Under the pieces are notes generated by a model, which saw only the letters and a list, made by a program, of their open reading frames with translations, made no database searches and was not told the DNA's origin. Made by a program: the position numbers and the translations under genes. Positions 1-5,428 of a stretch of DNA of 8,483 nucleotides are shown in pieces; the first letter of the stretch is position 1, and every line of letters begins with the position of its first letter. The DNA lies in contig QJVU01000733.1 in assembly GCA_003235605.1 (NCBI GenBank), forward strand, positions 1 to 8,483, in the 5' to 3' direction. This DNA is from Planctomycetota bacterium. GTDB taxonomy: Bacteria; Planctomycetota; UBA1135; UBA2386.

Positions 1-534
1 ACCTGCGGCACGTCCCGCGCGCAGGTCGTTGGGGGAATCCCCCACCATCACCGCATCTCTCCCATTGTGACCCAGCAGGCGGAGGGCCTCGCGGATTGGC
101 TCCGGATGCGGCTTGCGCTCGGCAGTCGTGTCGCCGCAGACCACGGCCCCGAACCACCGGTCGAGGTCGAGATGCTCCAGGATCCGGTGGGCGAACCGGG
201 TCGGCTTGTTGGTCACCACTGCCATCGGATGGCCGGCCTGCGCCCAGGCCGCGAGGCACTCTGCCACCCCCGGGAACGGCTCCACGAACACGATGCACTG
301 GTCGAAGTGGTGCTCCCGGTAGAGATGGAGTGCCCGGTCGGGTTCCGGAAACCGGTCCCCCAATGCCCGCTCCAAGAGCGTGATCAGGCCATCGCCCACC
401 ATTCCCTTCACGGCCGCCGAGCCCAGGGGGGGCAGCTGGAACCTCCCACGGACGTGGTCCACGCTGGCGGCAATGTGCGGCAGGGAGTCCACCAGGGTGC
501 CGTCCAGGTCGAAAAGCATGGGCCATCTGCTCAT
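1..534 (-). CDS. gph: HAD-family phosphatase, phosphoglycolate phosphatase-like (3' end cut by window edge)
   Basis: This is a partial gene of 178 codons, open to the left edge. It encodes a cytosolic haloacid-dehalogenase phosphatase. All four HAD motifs are visible: motif I DLDGT at residues 9-13 (nucleophile D9, acid D11), motif II VVTNK at 106-110 (T108), the motif III lysine K141 in RKPHP, and motif IV GDSPND at 165-170. The cap region contains VKGMVGDGLITLLERAL, which closely resembles Gph-type enzymes that dephosphorylate 2-phosphoglycolate. About 40 residues are probably missing compared with the usual length of around 220. The ATG at 534 was chosen because an AGGA lies 8 bases upstream; a second in-frame ATG follows at codon 6. 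The gene is divergent from the polysaccharide genes and probably unrelated to them. Related HAD enzymes such as MupP or pyrophosphatases cannot be excluded, so the family is sure but the substrate is not. Confidence 0.9.
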   Translation of the reverse strand, partial: MSRWPMLFDLDGTLVDSLPHIAASVDHVRGRFQLPPLGSAAVKGMVGDGLITLLERALGDRFPEPDRALHLYREHHFDQCIVFVEPFPGVAECLAAWAQAGHPMAVVTNKPTRFAHRILEHLDLDRWFGAVVCGDTTAERKPHPEPIREALRLLGHNGRDAVMVGDSPNDLRAGRAAG

Positions 535-546
535 GGGGGCTATCCT
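535..546. promoter_or_regulatory. 12-base divergent spacer with two back-to-back ribosome-binding candidates
   Basis: Only 12 bases separate the two divergent start codons at 534 (minus) and 547 (plus). Read on the minus strand, 546-543 is AGGA, 8 bases ahead of the phosphatase ATG. Read on the plus strand, 535-539 is GGGGG, 7 bases ahead of the lipoprotein ATG. Both are plausible but imperfect Shine-Dalgarno sequences. There is no room for a promoter here, so if both starts are correct, each gene's promoter must lie inside the other gene and the two 5' leaders would be complementary. Confidence 0.4.
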
Positions 547-1059
547 ATGGCTGTCTTGTTCCTGTTCGAGAAGACTCCTCTTGCATGGGGCCTGCCGCTC
601 CTGTTCCTGCTCGCCACGGGTGGGTGCGTCCAGACCTTTGCCTATCGGGAGCTGGACCTGCCCGACAAGAGCTTCGGCGAGATCTGGCTCGGCCTGCAAC
701 AGGTGACGCGCAAGATGGGCTATGCCGCCGACCGCAACGTCACCGACCGCGGCAAGAGGGTGTTCCAATCCACCTGGGAGACCCGGTTGGTCTTTCACAA
801 CGCTTCACGGCACCGCCTGCGCGTCGAGGTGGAACGCGTCGGGCCTGACATGCCGGGGTGGCGCGTGCGCTGCCATGCGGAGAAACAGAGGGTCGGTACC
901 ATCGGGCGTAGCCTGAGTCCGCGGGAAGAGGACTGGGAACCCGCCGGCCAGGAGATCACCAGGGAGGAAGAGTTCATGGGCCAGCTCCGCGGCCAGCTCG
1001 GCCTCGCGATCGTCGCGCCCACCAGCCGTCCCAGCGAGGAACCGACCAGAATCCGTTAG
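547..1059 (+). CDS. Small predicted lipoprotein of unknown function
   Basis: This 170-residue protein begins with a lipoprotein-type signal peptide. A hydrophobic stretch around residues 12-24 leads into a cysteine at residue 27, with the sequence LLATGGC. The threonine at -3 makes the lipobox atypical, although small residues at -1 and -2 fit. The mature part (about 143 residues) is charged and soluble and has no further membrane segment. A basic middle region (about residues 55-115) alternates polar and hydrophobic residues as in beta structure, and the C-terminus is rich in glutamate and arginine. I do not recognise the family. The same frame is open further upstream through the antisense of the phosphatase, but that part has no signal peptide, so the ATG at 547 is the sensible start; a TTG at 556 is an alternative. 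It lies 82 bases before the export operon on the same strand and could be a monocistronic envelope gene. Confidence 0.72.
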   Translation: MAVLFLFEKTPLAWGLPLLFLLATGGCVQTFAYRELDLPDKSFGEIWLGLQQVTRKMGYAADRNVTDRGKRVFQSTWETRLVFHNASRHRLRVEVERVGPDMPGWRVRCHAEKQRVGTIGRSLSPREEDWEPAGQEITREEEFMGQLRGQLGLAIVAPTSRPSEEPTRIR

Positions 1060-1077
1060 CGCGGCGAGATCCCGTCA

Positions 1078-1089
1078 CCACGGCCGTGG
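1078..1089. repeat. 12-bp perfect palindrome in the intergenic gap
   Basis: CCACGGCCGTGG is its own reverse complement. It lies 18 bases after the lipoprotein stop and 52 bases before the GTG of the permease gene. It could be an operator half-site pair or a short hairpin, but it lacks a T-run and so does not look like an intrinsic terminator. In DNA this GC-rich, such palindromes also arise by chance. Confidence 0.3.
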
Positions 1090-1102
1090 CAACGCTCGGG
1101 GT

Positions 1103-1121
1103 ATCCTTGAAGGCCGAGGAT
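1103..1121 (+). other. Weak stem-loop upstream of the permease start
   Basis: ATCCTTG (1103-1109) can pair with CGAGGAT (1115-1121), giving 7 pairs including one G-U, around a 5-base loop AAGGC. The 3' arm contains GAGGA (1116-1120), the best purine-rich ribosome-binding-like sequence in the gap, though it is 21 bases from the GTG at 1142. No T-run follows. A leader hairpin is possible but unproven, and I saw no acceptable -35/-10 pair in the 82-base gap 1060-1141. Confidence 0.2.
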
Positions 1122-1141
1122 CTCATAGACTCCCCTCCCCC

Positions 1142-2050
1142 GTGACCACGACGATCCATCACTACAGCGCGGCGGCTGCCAAGCGCGGCATTCTCCATCA
1201 CGTCCTGCCGGTGCTGGGGTATCCGGGGGTCATGGCCAAGAACGGCGGCCTGATCTGGAACTTCTTCCGCCGCGAGCTCCTGGGCCGGTTCCGGGGCAGT
1301 CTCCTGGGGATCTTCTGGGTCCTGGTCCAGCCGATCTTCCTGTTCGCGATCTTCTTCCTGGTGTTCGGCTTCATCTTCCACCACCCCCGGGCTCCGGGAA
1401 GCGGGCCGGACGTCTGGTTCGCCCTCTACCTGTTCTCCGGCATCATCGCCTTCTCCTCCTTCAGCGAGGCCACGATCCGCTCCTGCGGCGTGGTGGTGGA
1501 GAACGGCAACCTGGTGAAGAAGGTGGCGTTCCCCAGCGAGCTGCTGCCGGTCTCCCAGGTGATGGTGTCGATGATGGTCTACTTCGTCGGCGCTGTCGTG
1601 CTGCTGGCCATCGGTCTCCCCACGGGCAGGATGAGCTTGGGTGTCGAGTTCCTTGCCTGGCCGGCAGTGGTCCTGGTGCAGTCGGTGATGGCCCTGGGCC
1701 TGGGTTTGCTCCTGGCCTGCCTGCATGTGTTCCTGAGGGACACGCTGCACCTCTACACCATCTTCGCCCAGGCCTGGTTCTTCCTGTCACCGGTGTTCTG
1801 GGCTCCGCTCCAGCTCCAGGAGAAGCTGGCCGACTACTGGTGGCTGTTCACCCTCAACCCCATGTACCCCCTGATCCTTGCCCACCGCCAGGTCCTGGGG
1901 ATCCCACTGGCCCCCCCGGAGGAGGCCTCGGGTGTCCCCGGAGGTGTCTGGGACCACATCGGCGTGGCCGCCATCTGGGCGGGCGTGTTCCTGATCGTCG
2001 GCTACAGCTTCTTCGCCAGCCGCAAGCAGAGGTTCGCGGACCTGGTATGA
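1142..2050 (+). CDS. wzm: ABC-2 type polysaccharide export permease (Wzm-like)
   Basis: This 302-residue inner-membrane protein is the channel-forming half of a Wzm/Wzt exporter that moves lipid-linked O-antigen-like polysaccharide to the periplasm. The family is shown by the juxtamembrane motif RRELLGRFRGSLLGIFW (residues 43-59), the loop VKKVAFPSELLPVS (125-138), FLRD (197-200), SPVFW (216-220) and LNPM (238-241). About six hydrophobic segments are visible, near 52-79, 92-108, 137-160, 168-196, 203-220 and 272-292. The loop at 255-274 is proline- and glycine-rich. The start is uncertain. GTG at 1142 has no close Shine-Dalgarno. The in-frame ATG at 1232 would give 272 residues, nearer the family norm, but its GGGGG is only 2 bases away. 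Residues 18-31 resemble the region that precedes the first helix in relatives, which slightly favours the longer form. Its stop overlaps the ATPase start by 4 bases. Confidence 0.93.
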   Translation: MTTTIHHYSAAAAKRGILHHVLPVLGYPGVMAKNGGLIWNFFRRELLGRFRGSLLGIFWVLVQPIFLFAIFFLVFGFIFHHPRAPGSGPDVWFALYLFSGIIAFSSFSEATIRSCGVVVENGNLVKKVAFPSELLPVSQVMVSMMVYFVGAVVLLAIGLPTGRMSLGVEFLAWPAVVLVQSVMALGLGLLLACLHVFLRDTLHLYTIFAQAWFFLSPVFWAPLQLQEKLADYWWLFTLNPMYPLILAHRQVLGIPLAPPEEASGVPGGVWDHIGVAAIWAGVFLIVGYSFFASRKQRFADLV

Positions 2051-3279
2051 GCGACAACGGCACACAGCCGGCGATCCGTGTCCGGGACCTGTCGAAGACC
2101 TACAAGATCTACGGCAGCCCCTACGGCAGGCTCGTGGAGCAGCTGCCCTGGAACAAGCGGGTGCACCACAAGCCGGTTCACGCTCTCCAGAGCGTGACCT
2201 TCGACGTGGCCCAGGGTCAATGCGTGGGGTTGGTGGGCGCCAACGGCGCCGGCAAGTCCACGCTGCTGAAGATCCTCACCGGCACCTCGTTTCCCAGCGC
2301 CGGCGAGTACACGATCCGCGGCCGCATCGCCAGCCTGCTGGAGCTGGGCGCCGGCTTCCACCCCGAGTTCACCGGCCGCGAGAACATCTACATGAACGCC
2401 GCGATGATGGGCATGTCGCGACGGGAGGCCCAACACCGCGTCGACCAGATCGTGGCGTTCAGCGAGCTCGGAGACTTCATCGACGCGCCCCTGCGCACCT
2501 ACTCCTCGGGCATGGTCTGCCGCCTGGGATTCAGCGTGGCGGTGGCCACCGACCCCGATGTCCTGATCCTGGACGAGATCCTTTCCGTGGGCGACATGCA
2601 CTTCCAGCGCAAGTGCGTCGACAAGATCTTCGACTACAAGCGCCGGGGCAAGACCCTGTTCTTCTGCTCCCATTCCCTCTACGACGTGCGCCAGGTCTGC
2701 AGCGAGGCCATCTGGATCCATCAGGGAAAGGTGCGGATGTACGACGATTCCGTCACCGTGACCAACGACTACGCGACCTTCCAGAGCCGGCTGGGAAGCT
2801 ACAGCGACCAGATCGGCGAGGTGGAGTTCGACGAAGACCTGCCGCGGATCCTGTCGGCGCAGCTGATCGATCCTGTCAGCGGCCAGGAGAAGAACGTGTT
2901 CACGTCCGGAGAACCCCTGGGCCTGCGCATGCACATCAAGAACGGGCTCGAGCCGGAGCCGTTGACCATAGCCATGGGTGTCACCCGCCCCGACCGCGCG
3001 ATCCTGTTCTCTGCCAGCACCGAGATGGACGGCGTGCACTTCGATGCCGAGGAGGGCATCGTCACCTTCGTGGTGCCGCGCCTGAACCTCCTGGCGGGCC
3101 AGTTCACTGTCATGACCGGGGTCATGGACCGGCACGGCGTACACCGCTACCACCAGCGTCCCACGGACAAGGAGCTGACCGTCCAGTGCGGCACACGGGA
3201 GGTGGGCTTGTTCCGCGAGGAACACGAGTGGTCGGTGGAGCCGCTGGTTCCGGGCAGCAGGCCGGAGACGAGCGCGTGA
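2047..3279 (+). CDS. wzt: ABC transporter ATPase with C-terminal glycan-binding-type domain (Wzt-like)
   Basis: This 410-residue protein is the nucleotide-binding half of the exporter and partner of the preceding permease. The ATPase domain (about residues 8-245) has the Walker A GANGAGKST at 64-72, the signature YSSGM at 152-156, Walker B LILDE at 173-177 with catalytic E177, the D-loop SVGD at 180-183 and the H-loop histidine H209 in CSHS. The insert at 21-45 before the first core strand is typical of Wzt/TagH-type ATPases. Residues of about 255-397 form a second, beta-rich domain, with FTSGEPLGLRMHIKN at 285-299 and LLAGQFTVMTGVMDRHG at 348-364. This matches the Wzt C-terminal domain, which in E. 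coli O8/O9a-type systems recognises the modified non-reducing end of the polymer. An ATG embedded in the permease stop (ATGA) marks translational coupling. The same frame is open upstream, but only as a shadow of the permease. Confidence 0.95.
   Translation: MSDNGTQPAIRVRDLSKTYKIYGSPYGRLVEQLPWNKRVHHKPVHALQSVTFDVAQGQCVGLVGANGAGKSTLLKILTGTSFPSAGEYTIRGRIASLLELGAGFHPEFTGRENIYMNAAMMGMSRREAQHRVDQIVAFSELGDFIDAPLRTYSSGMVCRLGFSVAVATDPDVLILDEILSVGDMHFQRKCVDKIFDYKRRGKTLFFCSHSLYDVRQVCSEAIWIHQGKVRMYDDSVTVTNDYATFQSRLGSYSDQIGEVEFDEDLPRILSAQLIDPVSGQEKNVFTSGEPLGLRMHIKNGLEPEPLTIAMGVTRPDRAILFSASTEMDGVHFDAEEGIVTFVVPRLNLLAGQFTVMTGVMDRHGVHRYHQRPTDKELTVQCGTREVGLFREEHEWSVEPLVPGSRPETSA
3264..3267 (+). promoter_or_regulatory. 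Ribosome-binding site for the GTG-initiated glycosyltransferase
   Basis: GGAG lies 8 bases before the GTG at 3276, inside the end of the wzt-like gene. It supports GTG initiation at the GTGA overlap. No in-frame ATG occurs before codon 37, which would remove the first strand of the GT-A fold. Confidence 0.55.
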
Positions 3280-4499
3280 GCCGGCTGTCGGCCCTGTTCG
3301 TCAACTACAACTCCTGGCGCCTGTGCCTGGATGCCCTGCTCTCCCTCAGGAACAATCCGCCCACCCTCCCCGATGGTGCCCCGATGGACTACGAGGTCAT
3401 CGTGGTGGACAACTGCTCGGTGGCCGATGCCGAGGCGGAGGCGGACCTGGAACGGCTCCTTGGCCAGATGCACGGCCGCCTGGTCCGCAACCGGGAGAAC
3501 AGCGGCTACGCCCGCGGCATGAACCTGGCCCTGACCCACGCCACCGGCGACTGGATCCTGGTCAGCAACCCCGATGTCCTGTTCCAGCCGGATTGCCTCT
3601 CGCTGCTGCTCCGGCACCTGGAGACCCACCCCGACACCGGTGCGGCGGCCCCCCGGGGCTACTGGGACACCAGCCTCGAAGGCCACCTGCCTCCCAACAT
3701 CCTGCCGACGCTCGGCGACCTCTGGGCTCTCACCCTGGCAGGTGTCAGCCCCAGGGCCACCCGCCGCTATTCCGAGCGCCGCACGAGGAAAGCCCTGCCG
3801 ATCTGGGAGGCTGACGAAGACATCGAGCTCGAGATGCTCTCCGGCTGCTGCTTCCTCCTCTCTCGCACGACCATCGACACGGTCGGCTTCTTCGACCCGG
3901 CCTTCCCTCTCTACTTCGAGGACACCGACCTCTCGAAGCGGCTCCACCGCCACGGGCTGAAGATCGTCCAGGTGGGGGGCGCCAGGCTGGTGCACTTCTA
4001 CAATCGCTCCGGCCAGACCGACATGGAGGAGACCATGTCCCGCTACTGGATCAGCCGCCGGCGCTTCTACCGCAAGTGGTACGGACTCCTCGGAGGTCTC
4101 TTCTACGACGCCTGCCGCTGGTTCCTTCGCACCCGCTGGGCAAGGCGGCGCGCCACCCTGCCCAAGCATGCGGCCATCCACCACCTGGGCAGGGGCCGCG
4201 GCAAGCCCGTGATCTGCCTGGACCGTCCCCGGGAGCGCTTCCTGGTGGAGCTGGCCCTGGACCCCAACTTCTTCCTGGCGGCCGCCATGTTCGGGAGCGG
4301 CGACACCTGGATCCCCCGCGACGAGCTGTTCCGCAACTTCGGAGAGACCAGCTACTTCTTCCGGGTCGTGGACCTCACCGCTGGCAAGCGCGAGCAGATC
4401 GGAATCTACCGCTACGACCGGACCGCCTCCGGCAAGAACATCGACGTGGATCCGCAGCAACGGCAGCAACAGCCACAGCCCAGGGTGCAACATGGCTGA
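3276..4499 (+). CDS. GT2 glycosyltransferase, rhamnosyltransferase-like, with additional C-terminal domain
   Basis: This 407-residue cytoplasmic or membrane-associated GT-A enzyme probably adds a sugar from a nucleotide donor to the lipid-linked glycan. The GT2 domain (about residues 3-275) shows SALFVNYNSW at 5-14, VIVVDNCS at 41-48, NSGYARGMN at 75-83, SNPDV at 97-101 in the place of the DXD metal motif, LSGCCFLLSR at 188-197 and YFEDTDLSKRL at 213-223. The SNPD form and overall order resemble WbbL/WcaA-type rhamnosyltransferases, but donor sugar cannot be read from sequence. A basic stretch (261-293) leads to an extra segment of about residues 305-385. This contains RFLVELALDPNFFLAAAMFGSGDTW and YFFRVVDL and is probably a small beta-rich domain. 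The tail (393-406) is glutamine-rich. It starts with GTG overlapping the wzt-like stop (GTGA), and its end overlaps the next gene by 8 bases. Confidence 0.9.
   Translation: MSRLSALFVNYNSWRLCLDALLSLRNNPPTLPDGAPMDYEVIVVDNCSVADAEAEADLERLLGQMHGRLVRNRENSGYARGMNLALTHATGDWILVSNPDVLFQPDCLSLLLRHLETHPDTGAAAPRGYWDTSLEGHLPPNILPTLGDLWALTLAGVSPRATRRYSERRTRKALPIWEADEDIELEMLSGCCFLLSRTTIDTVGFFDPAFPLYFEDTDLSKRLHRHGLKIVQVGGARLVHFYNRSGQTDMEETMSRYWISRRRFYRKWYGLLGGLFYDACRWFLRTRWARRRATLPKHAAIHHLGRGRGKPVICLDRPRERFLVELALDPNFFLAAAMFGSGDTWIPRDELFRNFGETSYFFRVVDLTAGKREQIGIYRYDRTASGKNIDVDPQQRQQQPQPRVQHG
4482..4487 (+). promoter_or_regulatory. Ribosome-binding site for the second GT2 gene
   Basis: AGGGTG ends 4 bases before the ATG at 4492 and lies inside the coding sequence of the preceding gene. 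It favours 4492 over the in-frame ATG codons at 4501 and 4513. Confidence 0.45.
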
Positions 4500-5424
4500 C
4501 ATGGCCAGGCCGATGCTGTCGGTGGTGGTGCCCTCCTGGAACACCCGGAACCTGACCCTGGCCTGTCTGAAGTCCCTCCTGGGCGCACCCCAGGTCCATG
4601 CCACCGAGGTGGTGGTCGTGGACAACGGCAGCTCGGATGGCTCCGCCGACGCCATCGCGGCGGAGTTCCCCCAGGTGAAGCTGCTGCGCAACGACTACAA
4701 CCGGGGCTACGCGACCGCCAACAACCAGGGAGCCCGGCTGGCGACGGGACGCTTCCTCTGCCTGTTGAACTCGGACACCGAGGTCTTCCCCCGTGCCCTG
4801 GATGCGTTGGTGGACTTCCTCCTGGAGCATGGCGACTACGGCGCCGTGGCTCCGAAGCTGGTCAACCCCGACGGCAGTGTGCAGCGTGCGTGCATGCGCT
4901 TCCCGGGGCTGCTCACCGCCCTCTGCTACGACACCTTCCTGGGCAGCTTCTGGCCCGGTTCCCTGGTCCAGGACCGTTACACGATGGCCGACTTCGACCA
5001 CCTCCGGAGCCGGGACGTGGACCAGCCTCCAGGTGCGGTGTTCGTGATGAGCCGTCAGGAGTTCCTCGACCTGGGAGGCCTCGACGAGGACCTGTTCCTG
5101 TTCTTCAACGACGTGGACCTCTGCTTGCGCCTCTGGAACCGGGGTCGGAGGATCCGCTACCTGGCCGAGGTCTCGGTTATGCACCACGGCGGCGCCTCCA
5201 CCCGGGGCTTCGACCAGTTCGTCGTGACCTGGCACAAGAACCGCCTCGCCTACTACCGCAAGCACTACGGCCCTCTGGTGGTGCCCTACATGCGCATGAT
5301 CATCCGGCTCAGGGCCCTGCAGGAGTGGTTCGCCCTCGGCTCCCGCCACAAGGACAAGCAGCATCGCAGGGATGCCCGCCAACACCTCGGCACCATCACC
5401 CGGGAGATCCTGACCAGGGCATGA
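4492..5424 (+). CDS. GT2 glycosyltransferase, rhamnosyltransferase-like
   Basis: This 310-residue GT-A glycosyltransferase probably acts on the cytoplasmic face in glycan chain assembly. The motif order is typical of the WbbL/WcaA-like GT2 group: LSVVVPSWNT at 9-18, VVVVDNGSSDGS at 40-51, NRGYATANNQG at 70-80, LLNSDTEV at 91-98 (DXD position), PPGAVFVMSR at 179-188, FFNDVDLCLRL at 204-214, and H231/H232 after the last core strand. The C-terminus (about 247-310) is basic, with the sequence KNRLAYYRKHYG near 249-260. A related pattern (RRRFYRKWYG) follows the core of the preceding glycosyltransferase, so the two may be diverged paralogues. The length is close to that of the single-domain family. 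It overlaps the previous gene by 8 bases and ends 4 bases before the next. The glycosyltransferase assignment is firm; donor, acceptor and linkage are unknown. Confidence 0.93.
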   Translation: MADMARPMLSVVVPSWNTRNLTLACLKSLLGAPQVHATEVVVVDNGSSDGSADAIAAEFPQVKLLRNDYNRGYATANNQGARLATGRFLCLLNSDTEVFPRALDALVDFLLEHGDYGAVAPKLVNPDGSVQRACMRFPGLLTALCYDTFLGSFWPGSLVQDRYTMADFDHLRSRDVDQPPGAVFVMSRQEFLDLGGLDEDLFLFFNDVDLCLRLWNRGRRIRYLAEVSVMHHGGASTRGFDQFVVTWHKNRLAYYRKHYGPLVVPYMRMIIRLRALQEWFALGSRHKDKQHRRDARQHLGTITREILTRA

Positions 5425-5428
5425 CCCC

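Noticed and set aside
67..546. Upstream extension of the lipoprotein reading frame
   Set aside because: This part lies antisense to the phosphatase, whose HAD motifs are all intact. Using it would bury the signal peptide in the middle of the protein.
1107..1129. Possible promoter TTGAAG ... CATAGA before the permease gene
   Set aside because: The spacing between the two elements is about 11 bases, too short for a sigma-70-type promoter, and the -10 match is poor.
1840..2046. Upstream extension of the ATPase reading frame
   Set aside because: It is proline/glycine/arginine-rich and out of frame within the permease gene. The ABC domain starts properly after the ATG at 2047.
2002..3225. 407-codon minus-strand open frame opposite the ATPase gene
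   Set aside because: It is a mirror of the wzt-like gene, which has every ABC motif. The minus translation has no recognisable domain.
3147..4691. 514-codon open frame on the minus strand opposite two glycosyltransferase genes
   Set aside because: The + strand carries clear GT2 motifs throughout. The minus frame gives a His/Gly/Ala/Val/Glu-rich, motif-free translation typical of the shadow of GC-rich coding DNA.
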